Positions 43,609 to 51,824 of a stretch of 64,000 nucleotides of DNA are shown in pieces (the stretch's first letter is position 1; every line of letters starts with the position of its first letter). The position numbers were made by a program, and so were the translations under genes. Origin of the DNA: Flavobacterium humi (GTDB lineage: Bacteria; Bacteroidota; Bacteroidia; Flavobacteriales; Flavobacteriaceae); contig NZ_SRLH01000007.1 in assembly GCF_004745595.1 (NCBI RefSeq), positions 4,769 to 68,768 of the forward strand, given 5' to 3'. The notes beneath the pieces are model-generated. The model had not been told where the DNA came from and made no database searches. It saw only the letters and a program-made list of their open reading frames with translations.

Positions 43609-46458
43609 TTAATGTTCCATGTAAGCCTCAATTGGCGCACAAGAACAAATCAAATTCCTGTCACCAAAAGCATCGTCTACACGGCGCACTGATGGCCAGA
43701 ATTTGTTTTCCGCGATATAATCCAAAGGATAAGCCGCTTTTTCTCTTGAATAAGGTAAATCCCAGGTTTCGGCCGTTAACATGGCCAAAGTATGAGGTGC
43801 ATTTTTTAATGGATTGTTCACATCTTCCGCAGAAGCCTGTGCGATTTCTTTTCTGATGGAAATCAAAGCGTCGCAAAACCTGTCCAGTTCTCCCAAATCT
43901 TCAGATTCGGTAGGCTCGATCATTAAGGTGCCCGCTACCGGGAAAGAAACCGTCGGGGCATGGAAACCGTAGTCCATCAAACGTTTGGCAATATCGGTAA
44001 CTTCTATTCCGTTTTGTTTGAATTCGCGGCAATCCACAATCATTTCGTGAGCGGCACGCCCGCATTCTCCGGTATACAAAATCGGGAAATGCTCTTCTAA
44101 ACGTGCTTTCATGTAATTGGCGTTTAAAATGGCATGTTCGGTAGCGCTTCGCAAACCTTCCGCGCCCAGCATTGAAATATATCCGTAGGAAATCAGGCAA
44201 ACCAAGGCCGAACCATAAGGCGCTGCAGAAACAGCTGTAATTGCCTTATCTCCGCCTGTCGCCACAATAGGATTTGTTGGTAAGAAAGGCACTAATTTTT
44301 CGTTGACACAAATTGGCCCTACACCAGGTCCGCCGCCGCCGTGAGGGATGGCAAATGTTTTGTGCAGGTTCAGGTGGCAAACGTCTGCACCAATGGTAGC
44401 CGGATTTGTCAAACCAACCTGTGCATTCATATTCGCACCATCCATATAAACCAAACCGCCGTTGTCGTGGATCAGTTTGGTAATTTCAATGATTGAAGAT
44501 TCGTAAACCCCGTGTGTAGACGGATAGGTTACCATCAAACAAGATAAATCATCTTTGTGCTCAATAGCCCTTGCTCTTAAATCTTCAACATCGATATTTC
44601 CTTCCGGAGTGGTTTTGGTCACGATGATTTTCATTCCCGCCATTGCTGCTGAAGCCGGATTGGTCCCGTGTGCCGATGATGGGATCAAACATACGTTCCT
44701 GTGGCCTTCGTTTCTTGAAATATGGTACGCACGGATAGCCATCAAACCGGCATATTCTCCCTGTGCACCAGAGTTTGGCTGTAATGAAGTACCTGCAAAA
44801 CCGGTCACGACATTCAGTTGTTGCTCCAGTTTTTTAAGCATGGTCAAGTAACCTTGGGCCTGGTCTGCAGGAGCAAACGGGTGGATACTGTTCCAGTTCG
44901 GCATACTCAACGGCAGCATTTCTGCGGCAGCATTCAGTTTCATGGTACAGGAACCTAAAGAAATCATCGAATGGTTCAAGGATAAATCTTTACGTTCTAA
45001 TTTTTTGATATAACGCATCAACTGGCTTTCGGAATGATGGCTGTTGAACACATCATGCTGTAAGAATGTTGAGGTTCTGATGGATTGTTCCGATAAGTGT
45101 ACTTCTGTAGATGCATCCGAAACGTTTACGCTTTCTTTTCCTGTAGCTTCCGCAAAAATGGCAATAATCAGGTTGATATCGGCAATTGAAGTGGTTTCGT
45201 TGAAGGAAATGGAAACAGATTTGTTGTCCGGGTAGAAGAAATTCACTTCGTTTTTCTCAGCAATAGTTCTTACTTTGGCAGCATCGGCATGTACCAAAAT
45301 GGTATCGAAGAATGCTGTATTTGCCTGGTTGATACCTATCGAAGACAGTGCTTTTGCTGTCGTAACCGCTGAAGCATGTACTTTATCGGCAATATATTGC
45401 AAACCTTTCGGCCCGTGGTAAACGGCATACATTCCGGCCATTACCGCTAATAAAACCTGCGCCGTACAAATATTGGAAGTTGCTTTTTCACGTTTGATGT
45501 GCTGCTCACGGGTTTGCAAAGCCATACGCAACGCACGGTTTCCGTTAACATCCTGTGAAACACCAATGATACGTCCCGGCATAGAACGCTTGTATTCTTC
45601 TTTGGTAGCGAAGAAAGCCGCATGAGGCCCGCCATAACCCATCGGGATACCAAAACGCTGTGAAGTCCCTACAACCACATCAGCCCCCATTTCGCCAGGA
45701 GAGGTCAATTTTACCAAAGATAAAATGTCAGCCGCTACGGCTACTTTGATTTCTTTTGATTTTGCAGTGCTGATAAAGCCCGCATAATCATAAACTTGTC
45801 CGTATTTGCCCGGATATTGCAGGATGGCTCCGAAAAAGTCTTCTGAAAAATCGAAAGTTTCATGGTTTCCTACCACCAATTCAATACCGATAGGTGTGGA
45901 ACGTGTTTCCAAAACAGAAAGCGTTTGCGGCAATATTTCTTCGGAAACAAAGAATTTATTAGCGTTGTTTTTCTTTTGGTCGCGAGTCCTAACGTCAAAT
46001 AATAAAGCCATGGCTTCTGCTGCAGCTGTCCCTTCGTCAAGAAGCGAAGCATTGGCTATTTCCATTCCGGATAATTCGATTACCGTGGTTTGGTAGTTTA
46101 ACAAAGCTTCCAGACGGCCTTGCGCGATTTCTGCCTGATAAGGCGTATAGGCGGTATACCAGCCCGGGTTCTCAAAAATATTTCTTTGGATAACCGGAGG
46201 CACGATCGCCGGATGGTAACCCAAACCGATATAGGATTTGAATACTTTATTTTTTGCGCCTAACTGCGAGATGTGGGTTAAATACTCATATTCAGTCATG
46301 GCAGGATCCAATTGCAGGTCGTTTTTCAAACGGATTCCATCTGGAAAAGTTTCATAAAGCAATTGTGTCATGTCTGTAACGCCAATGGTTTTGAACATGT
46401 GTTGTTGATCCGATTCTCTCGGGCCAATGTGTCTTAAAGCAAATGCATCTGTTTTCAT
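43609..46458 (-). CDS. gcvP: Glycine dehydrogenase (decarboxylating), P protein
   Basis: The PLP-dependent P protein of the glycine cleavage system: it decarboxylates glycine and passes aminomethyl to the lipoyl H protein. It is the full-length homodimeric type (949 residues). N-terminal half: FIGLGYH-like SYIGLGYHPAIVPPVIQRN and YTAYTPYQAEIAQGRLEALL; C-terminal half: PLP Lys700 in HLNLHKTFAIPHGGGGPG. It is monocistronic with its own terminator; gcvT and gcvH are not adjacent. A -7 match (TATTTTTG, minus strand 46547-46540) lies upstream. Confidence 0.95.
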   Translation of the reverse strand: MKTDAFALRHIGPRESDQQHMFKTIGVTDMTQLLYETFPDGIRLKNDLQLDPAMTEYEYLTHISQLGAKNKVFKSYIGLGYHPAIVPPVIQRNIFENPGWYTAYTPYQAEIAQGRLEALLNYQTTVIELSGMEIANASLLDEGTAAAEAMALLFDVRTRDQKKNNANKFFVSEEILPQTLSVLETRSTPIGIELVVGNHETFDFSEDFFGAILQYPGKYGQVYDYAGFISTAKSKEIKVAVAADILSLVKLTSPGEMGADVVVGTSQRFGIPMGYGGPHAAFFATKEEYKRSMPGRIIGVSQDVNGNRALRMALQTREQHIKREKATSNICTAQVLLAVMAGMYAVYHGPKGLQYIADKVHASAVTTAKALSSIGINQANTAFFDTILVHADAAKVRTIAEKNEVNFFYPDNKSVSISFNETTSIADINLIIAIFAEATGKESVNVSDASTEVHLSEQSIRTSTFLQHDVFNSHHSESQLMRYIKKLERKDLSLNHSMISLGSCTMKLNAAAEMLPLSMPNWNSIHPFAPADQAQGYLTMLKKLEQQLNVVTGFAGTSLQPNSGAQGEYAGLMAIRAYHISRNEGHRNVCLIPSSAHGTNPASAAMAGMKIIVTKTTPEGNIDVEDLRARAIEHKDDLSCLMVTYPSTHGVYESSIIEITKLIHDNGGLVYMDGANMNAQVGLTNPATIGADVCHLNLHKTFAIPHGGGGPGVGPICVNEKLVPFLPTNPIVATGGDKAITAVSAAPYGSALVCLISYGYISMLGAEGLRSATEHAILNANYMKARLEEHFPILYTGECGRAAHEMIVDCREFKQNGIEVTDIAKRLMDYGFHAPTVSFPVAGTLMIEPTESEDLGELDRFCDALISIRKEIAQASAEDVNNPLKNAPHTLAMLTAETWDLPYSREKAAYPLDYIAENKFWPSVRRVDDAFGDRNLICSCAPIEAYMEH

Positions 46459-46633
46459 CAGTTTGTGTACTGTTTGTTATGTGTTTGAGGAAATTCCGAA
46501 TTACCGCAAACGAAATTTTGTGTTGTGTTTTAAAGCGAACAAAAATAATTATTAATATCCTAATATTCTTGTTTTTTAACGCCAATTTTTGGCAGATTTT
46601 TTAACTGGAAATGGAACTTGTTAACAGATTGAT

Positions 46634-46641
46634 TACTTTTG
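46634..46641 (+). promoter_or_regulatory. -7 element five bases before the UbiA-like ATG
   Basis: TACTTTTG matches TAnnTTTG and ends 5 bases before ATG 46647. It lies inside the longer reading frame from 46611, which argues for the shorter start and a leaderless transcript. Confidence 0.45.
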
Positions 46642-46646
46642 TAAGG

Positions 46647-47462
46647 ATGCAACTACTTAAGAAAACCCTCGACATTTATATCAACGGAAGTATTCACGTG
46701 GCCCTGGCGGTTTATGCCCTGGTCCGGATGACTTTTTATTTCTTCCATATTTCATATGATGCCCCGATGGCCTGTTTTGCTTTTTTTGGCACTATCGTCG
46801 GGTACAATTTTGTAAAATACGATGCTTTGGCACGGGCCAAAAAGCTAAGGATGAGCAGCCAGTTAAAAGTTATCGTGGCGTTGAGCGTTGTCTCTTTCCT
46901 GGCGGCCGGTTATAGTTTTTTCCTGCTGGAAACCGCAACAAAAGGGGTTGCCATAGGATTTTTGGCACTGACCATGCTTTACACGTTGCCTTTTTTTCCG
47001 AAAATTGGCAATGCCCGGAATTGGGCCGGTGTAAAAATTTATATCGTGGCGTTCTGCTGGGCGGGAATTACGTTGTTTTTGCCGGTAATCAATGCGGGGC
47101 TGCCGCTCTCGGGCGATGTCTGGCTTAAGTTTTGCCAACGTTTTTTACTGGTTATCATCCTGATACTTATTTTTGAGATTATCGATTTGAAAAACGACGA
47201 TCTTTCGCTTCAAACCGTTCCGCAACGCCTGGGAGTCCAGAAAACCAAGATGCTGAACCTGCTTTTACTGCTTCCTTTTTATGGACTGGAATTTTTTAAA
47301 AGCGATTTTCAGGTGCACCAGCTCTGGATCAATTTGATTTTAATAAGTGTTCTCGCGCTTTTTACGCTTTTCTCCAATCCCAAACGATCGGATTATTATA
47401 CTTCCTTTTGGGTGGAAAGCGTTCCGGTTTTTTGGTGGTTACTGGTCATCCTGTTCCAATAG
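46647..47462 (+). CDS. UbiA-like membrane prenyltransferase homologue
   Basis: A 271-residue polytopic membrane protein (start MQLLKKTLDIYING) with about eight or nine hydrophobic segments. The second UbiA-type acidic motif is recognisable (IIDLKNDDLSLQTVPQRLG; Asp180, Asp184). The first motif is degenerate: YNFVKYDA (Asn54, Asp59) replaces NDxxDxxxD. It therefore looks like a UbiA-superfamily member whose prenyl diphosphate binding may be altered. Substrate unknown. It is divergent from gcvP. Confidence 0.6.
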   Translation: MQLLKKTLDIYINGSIHVALAVYALVRMTFYFFHISYDAPMACFAFFGTIVGYNFVKYDALARAKKLRMSSQLKVIVALSVVSFLAAGYSFFLLETATKGVAIGFLALTMLYTLPFFPKIGNARNWAGVKIYIVAFCWAGITLFLPVINAGLPLSGDVWLKFCQRFLLVIILILIFEIIDLKNDDLSLQTVPQRLGVQKTKMLNLLLLLPFYGLEFFKSDFQVHQLWINLILISVLALFTLFSNPKRSDYYTSFWVESVPVFWWLLVILFQ

Positions 47463-47655
47463 ATCTGACATTTTGCTTGTTTTCCGGTTAACGGCGGGTC
47501 TTTTTACCTTCTATAAAAATAAAACCCGGGGCGTTTTGGCCAAAGGGCAAATAATTCCTACAAAACAATCGATATTTTAAATAAAAAAATTACTTTTAAC
47601 TTCGAGTATTTTCCTTACAAACAGGACATTTATTAACCGCTAAAATTGAAATACC

Positions 47656-48105
47656 ATGAATAATACTACTACAAATGAAACAACTGTTCTGCCTCCTTTA
47701 AAACTTGTCCAGATTTCCCGGATGAACGAGCAGGCCATCACTATTGAAGGCTTGATAAACCCGGAATGGCTTTTGTCACCATTGGTGTCTGCAGAGGTAG
47801 TAACCCAGGGAGATGTGCCATACATGAATGTTAAGATAATGGCTTTTTTGCCGGACGAACTGGAAAACGATTCTTTTGAGCTTTTTGAGCTTTCGCCAGA
47901 AGAAGCCCCTAATTTGGAACTTCTTTTGAAATATAAAAAGATACTGCCTAATGCTAAAAGTTATTTTGCCTGGTACATCTGTTACGAATACCAATTGTCG
48001 AAAGATATAATAGACGTTACCGTGATTATTCAAAATAACGATCCGGACAATGGGAACCCAAGGACATCAAGAGGTACGGTAACACAGATCATACAGAGTT
48101 ACTGA
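47656..48105 (+). CDS. Hypothetical 149-residue protein
   Basis: I do not recognise this protein. It has no signal peptide or membrane segment. The N-terminus is Thr/Asn-rich (MNNTTTNETTVLPPLK), the middle reads LINPEWLLSPLVSAEVV and acidic FELFELSPEEAPNLELL, and the end is NPRTSRGTVTQIIQSY. It is 37 bp upstream of the histidine kinase gene and may belong to the same transcript as the regulators that precede the lanthipeptide-like locus. Confidence 0.6.
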   Translation: MNNTTTNETTVLPPLKLVQISRMNEQAITIEGLINPEWLLSPLVSAEVVTQGDVPYMNVKIMAFLPDELENDSFELFELSPEEAPNLELLLKYKKILPNAKSYFAWYICYEYQLSKDIIDVTVIIQNNDPDNGNPRTSRGTVTQIIQSY

Positions 48106-48142
48106 TGCAAATGGATATTTTTTGCTAAAACAAAAAAGCTGG

Positions 48143-49888
48143 ATGAAATTCAAAATTACGTTTCTTATTATTTTGCTCCATCTGTTTTTTCCTTTTTCTC
48201 TTTTCCCCCAAGGGAAACCCAACAGTACAATGCTGCTGGAGGCCATCAGGAAAAAAGGAATTCAATATAAGGCGGAAGTAAATTTTTACAAGGCCCAGTC
48301 CTTTTTTTTGGAAAAAAACTGGGATTCTACTTTAGTGTATTCCATGAAGCAGCTTAGCCTGAAGGACAACAAGGAAGAGATTCGGGATTTTTGCCATTAT
48401 TTCAGGGCTTTCGGTTTTAAGAATAAAAAGCTCCATGTGGAAGCCAGGAAGGAATTTAACCGGATTTCCGATAGGTTTCCCTTTCATTATAAAGTCAGGT
48501 TGTATTTGGGTGAAATTGCATTGGAATTGAATGAGTATCAAAATGCCATACGCTATTTTGAAGAAATCGAAAAATTGCCCGAAAACCGGATATATGATTT
48601 TAACAAAGGCGCATTATACCATAATTTAGGGATTTCGTATTTGCTCCTCAATAAATTTGATAAAGCGGAAAGCTATTTTTCTAAAGGAACGCAACTATTT
48701 CAAAAAGAGAAAGATACGGCTTCGATAATTGGTTCCTATATTAATATTGCCAATTTGTATTACGAACAATATAAAGATGACCTGGCCATTCCTTATTTTG
48801 AAAAAGCCTATCAGCTGTCACAAAAAACAAAGAATTTCGAGCTGAAACAAAACGCCGCCATGAACATGGCCGTAGTGGAAGAAAACCGGAAAAAACTGCC
48901 TTTGGCCTTGCAGTACCGTAAAGAATACGAAACCTGGAAAGATTCGTTAAACGACCAGAATAAGGTTTGGGCCATTGCCGAATTGGAAAAGAAATTTACC
49001 GTAAAGCAAAAACAAAAGGAAATAGATATCCTTGCCGCCGAAAACAAGTTGAAAATAGCCGAAAGGAACGGTTTTTTCTTTTCTTCGGTTTTATTGTTCA
49101 TACTGTTTGGGACAGGGATTTATTTTTACAGGCAGAAGATAAAAAGCAATGCGATCATTCTTTCCCAGAAAAACGAACTCGACGAACTGAACGCCACAAA
49201 AGACCAGCTGTTCTCTATTGTAAGCCATGATTTGAGGTCTTCGGTAAGTGCCTTGAAAACCAGCAACGCCAAATTATTGGAAAACCTGGAAAACAAGAAT
49301 TTTACGGAACTCGACAAACTGCTCCACAATAACAAAGCCGTGGCGAACGGGGCTTATAATTTGCTCGATAATTTGCTCAATTGGGCGTTGCACCAAACCC
49401 GTCAGATGTATTTCCATAAGGAATCGTTGCACTTGTTTTCCATCATCAGGCAAATAGAATACAATTACAAACCCCTGATGCTCGATAAAAACATCAGTTT
49501 TAAAAATGAAGTGCCCACTACCGTTTTCGTGTATGCTGACCAGGGTTCTTTAAAAATAATACTCAGGAATTTAATTGACAACGCCATTAAATTTTCGGAA
49601 GAAAACGGCATGATTTCCATTTATACCCGGCCGACAGAAGATGATTCCTGTACGTTGGTCATAGAAGATTCCGGATTGGGGATTAGTGAGAAAATGAAAG
49701 AGGAGCTGCTGAGCGAAAGTGTTTTGCTTTCGAAAAAAAGGAACGGCGAAAAAATAGGTACCGGATTGGGCATGCAGCTCTGTAAATCAATGATACGGAA
49801 AAATGACGGGAAATTAATGATTGAAAGCGAAGAAGGTATTGGAACCAAAATGATTGTACAATTGCAAAAAAACAAAAACAATGGATAA
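48143..49888 (+). CDS. TPR-containing sensor histidine kinase
   Basis: A 581-residue sensor: N-terminal signal/anchor (MKFKITFLIILLHLFFPF), tetratricopeptide repeats across about residues 30-290 (for example ALYHNLGISYLLLNKFDKAE), a transmembrane helix near 310-330, a coiled coil, a HisKA-type dimerisation helix with His362 (IVSHDLRSSVSAL) and an HATPase domain (RNLIDNAIKFSE, DSGLGIS, GTGLGMQLCKSM). The ATG at 48143 is preferred over an upstream TTG. The periplasmic TPR part is the likely sensor. It overlaps the regulator gene by 8 bases. Confidence 0.87.
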   Translation: MKFKITFLIILLHLFFPFSLFPQGKPNSTMLLEAIRKKGIQYKAEVNFYKAQSFFLEKNWDSTLVYSMKQLSLKDNKEEIRDFCHYFRAFGFKNKKLHVEARKEFNRISDRFPFHYKVRLYLGEIALELNEYQNAIRYFEEIEKLPENRIYDFNKGALYHNLGISYLLLNKFDKAESYFSKGTQLFQKEKDTASIIGSYINIANLYYEQYKDDLAIPYFEKAYQLSQKTKNFELKQNAAMNMAVVEENRKKLPLALQYRKEYETWKDSLNDQNKVWAIAELEKKFTVKQKQKEIDILAAENKLKIAERNGFFFSSVLLFILFGTGIYFYRQKIKSNAIILSQKNELDELNATKDQLFSIVSHDLRSSVSALKTSNAKLLENLENKNFTELDKLLHNNKAVANGAYNLLDNLLNWALHQTRQMYFHKESLHLFSIIRQIEYNYKPLMLDKNISFKNEVPTTVFVYADQGSLKIILRNLIDNAIKFSEENGMISIYTRPTEDDSCTLVIEDSGLGISEKMKEELLSESVLLSKKRNGEKIGTGLGMQLCKSMIRKNDGKLMIESEEGIGTKMIVQLQKNKNNG

Positions 49889-50627
49889 TGTCAGTGTGCT
49901 TATTATCGAAGATACTCCGGCGGAAAGCGAGTCTCTGGTAAAAGTACTTACAGAAAACAATTATACGGTAGCCGGCGTGGCCACGAGCTACAGCGATGCC
50001 CTGGCCCAATTTTACAAAAAGCCTGTAGATATTGTGGTTATCGATGTTTTTTTGAACGGAATCCCGGATGGCATTGCTTTTGCCGAAACGATCAATATCA
50101 CGCCCAATATTTCCAAACCTTTTGTTTTCCTGACCAGTTCCAATGACCGCCAGATTTTTGAAAGAGCCAAACTGACGCATCCTTTCAGCTTTTTGCTCAA
50201 ACCGTTTAACGAACTGGAAATCCTGTATGCCATCGAAATGGCCGTGGAGAAATTTTATGCCCAGACGGATGTTTTTTTCAGCCCCGACCAGGATACTGTC
50301 ATCAGTAACGACTGCCTTTTTATCAAAAAGAAGAATTCCCTCAAAAAAGTATTCATCACCGATATTTTATACATTGAAGTAGAAGAACGATACTGCAATA
50401 TCATCACCGAAACTGAAAAATTCGTCATTATGATTTCCCTGACCAAAATAAGCGAGCTTCTGGAGAAAGACAAATTCGTCAGGACCCACAGGAATTTTAT
50501 CGTAAACATCGATAAGATCGAAGAAATAATGATGCATGACAACCTGGTCATCTTAAAAGGAAACCACAAAGTGACCCTTAGCGAAAAACACAAGGACTTC
50601 ATCAAGAAGTTTAACATACTCAAATAA
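49881..50627 (+). CDS. LytTR-type response regulator
   Basis: A 248-residue regulator: receiver domain with Asp55 as the acceptor (IVVIDVFLNGIPDG) and acidic pocket IIEDTP, then a C-terminal LytTR DNA-binding domain (DILYIEVEERYCNIITE, RTHRNFIVNIDKIEEI). The start MDNVSVLIIED overlaps the kinase stop (ATGGATAA), implying coupled translation and a cognate pair. LytTR regulators often control peptide or surface systems. A terminator follows, and the lanthipeptide-like locus begins within 450 bp. Confidence 0.87.
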   Translation: MDNVSVLIIEDTPAESESLVKVLTENNYTVAGVATSYSDALAQFYKKPVDIVVIDVFLNGIPDGIAFAETINITPNISKPFVFLTSSNDRQIFERAKLTHPFSFLLKPFNELEILYAIEMAVEKFYAQTDVFFSPDQDTVISNDCLFIKKKNSLKKVFITDILYIEVEERYCNIITETEKFVIMISLTKISELLEKDKFVRTHRNFIVNIDKIEEIMMHDNLVILKGNHKVTLSEKHKDFIKKFNILK

Positions 50628-50647
50628 TTATACGACCTCTTTTGGCC

Positions 50648-50678
50648 AACCCTTCTCTTGCACGTGAAGGGTTTTTTG
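50648..50678 (+). terminator. Intrinsic terminator of the two-component operon
   Basis: AACCCTTC and GAAGGGTT form an 8-bp stem with a 10-nt loop, followed by six T. It separates the regulators from the next transcription unit. Confidence 0.8.
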
Positions 50679-50873
50679 TTTTGCGCTCAATCTTCCATGG
50701 GTGCCTTTGATGCTATTCATGACAAGAATTCCATCCCTGATGACATTTTTTATGTAGCAGCTTGAAAATCACTATAATTTCACTTCATAAAACAAAAGAA
50801 GCTAGCACCATTTGTTTTTTGCGCTTTTATCGAAAAGATACATTTTCCATATAGAAAACCGACATGTGCTTAC

Positions 50874-51029
50874 ATGATTATATCAAGTGCTACAGGAATA
50901 ATCTACCTCAAAAATAAAAGCGGAACACAACCGAAACTACTAATCATCAATGCAGGAAAAGCAAAGATGGAAACCTGGAAAAGTTTCGTCTTCAAAGGGA
51001 GTAAACCGAAAAACCCTAAAAAAGAGTAG
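50874..51029 (+). CDS. Possible 51-residue small ORF upstream of the leader-sharing genes
   Basis: An ATG-initiated frame of 51 codons ends in TAG at 51027-51029, 20 bases before the next gene. The peptide has a hydrophobic first half (MIISSATGIIYLKNK, LLIINAGKAKM) and a basic tail ending SKPKNPKKE. The same tail pattern (GKKAENPKKE then TAG) is encoded, without an ATG, in the leader of the gene at 51825. That gap-free match could mean a real small peptide or a conserved RNA leader. A weak promoter (TTG 50819, 17 bases, TACATTTT 50839-50846) precedes it. No known family. Confidence 0.35.
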   Translation: MIISSATGIIYLKNKSGTQPKLLIINAGKAKMETWKSFVFKGSKPKNPKKE

Positions 51030-51030
51030 G
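51010..51030 (+). promoter_or_regulatory. Shared leader block, copy 1
   Basis: AACCCTAAAAAAGAGTAGG plus two flanking A is identical to the block at 51781-51801 and is followed in both by an A-rich stretch (gaaataaa / aaaataaa) and the ATG 19-23 bases on. Confidence 0.7.
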
Positions 51031-51049
51031 TGAAATAAATCTAAATATC

Positions 51050-51556
51050 ATGTCAAATTCAGCTTTTTTAGAAACAGAAGAAAGAAAAGCGTATTCTCAG
51101 AATACGAAAAACCATGTGCCTGTTGAAGAAATTGAGGTTAAAACAACCCCAATGAGCCTGACAGTAGGAATCAGCCCGGATTCATTAGCGATCCCAAGAC
51201 CGGACTTGGCGGGATTACGCCTCACTTCCCTAAAAGGAGGCCCGGTATATTTGGTAAATCCTGAAGGATACCTTCAAATGATCCCTAATCCGCAAACGTA
51301 CAACAGTCTTTTCAGGGATTGGAGCAATATCATCAAGGCAGACTTGTTGAACATCGCTACGGGAAGCCCTATAACGGATGGTGCGGTTTTGGCTAAAGCC
51401 GATAACTCTGCTGCCGTATATATTGTTTCCAACGGAGTCAAAAGATGGATCAACAGTGCCGCTGCCATGGATAAGTATTACTTCAACTGGGATGCTATCC
51501 TAACAGTTCCTCACGTATTGGTTGATTTTATTCCATCAGGGCAAACCTGGTCATAA
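51050..51556 (+). CDS. Cys-free hypothetical protein with an internal duplication
   Basis: A 168-residue protein without signal peptide or cysteine. After a charged 35-residue N-terminus it has two related segments of about 45-50 residues: PVYLVNPEGYLQMIPNPQTY ... LLNIATGSPI and AVYIVSNGVKRWINSAAAMD ... LVDFIPSGQ. This looks like the short surface repeat of the type YLI-x-G-x-KR-x-I ... F-x-W ... IP-x-G seen in various secreted proteins. It shares its leader sequence with the next gene, so the two are probably co-regulated. A terminator follows. Function unknown. Confidence 0.65.
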   Translation: MSNSAFLETEERKAYSQNTKNHVPVEEIEVKTTPMSLTVGISPDSLAIPRPDLAGLRLTSLKGGPVYLVNPEGYLQMIPNPQTYNSLFRDWSNIIKADLLNIATGSPITDGAVLAKADNSAAVYIVSNGVKRWINSAAAMDKYYFNWDAILTVPHVLVDFIPSGQTWS

Positions 51557-51636
51557 AATGCCGATTCGTCAATTGCTTGTAATGCAATTATCATAACTGT
51601 CTTTTTCAGACCAAAACAAATTGCGATTTAAAAAGA

Positions 51637-51666
51637 AAAGGCAACTCGCCAAAGAGTTGCTTTTTC
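51637..51666 (+). terminator. Intrinsic terminator after the 51050 gene
   Basis: GCAACTC and GAGTTGC form a 7-bp stem with a 6-nt loop, extended by A-T pairs and followed by five T. Confidence 0.8.
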
Positions 51667-51735
51667 GTGAACAGGTAGTTCTACTTGTATTGAAAATCAG
51701 GGGTTTATGCTCTATTTAATTCTAGTTTATCGTAA

Positions 51736-51743
51736 TAGGTTTG
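51736..51743 (+). promoter_or_regulatory. -7 element of the precursor gene
   Basis: TAGGTTTG fits TAnnTTTG; no clear TTG at -33. Transcription from here gives a leader of about 75 bases carrying the shared block. Confidence 0.45.
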
Positions 51744-51780
51744 TTATGTAATATTACAAAAACCACAGGGAAGAAAGCCG

Positions 51781-51801
51781 AAAAACCCTAAAAAAGAGTA
51801 G
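51781..51801 (+). promoter_or_regulatory. Shared leader block, copy 2
   Basis: Identical over 21 bases to 51010-51030, 23 bases before the precursor ATG. The preceding 12 bases also align without gaps (GGGAGTAAACCG against GGGAAGAAAGCC). Confidence 0.7.
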
Positions 51802-51824
51802 GCAAAATAAACAAAACAACAATC

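Noticed and set aside
47347..47580. Plus-strand ORF overlapping the end of the UbiA-like gene
   Set aside because: It is mostly a shifted-frame shadow of the UbiA-like coding sequence with no recognisable protein.
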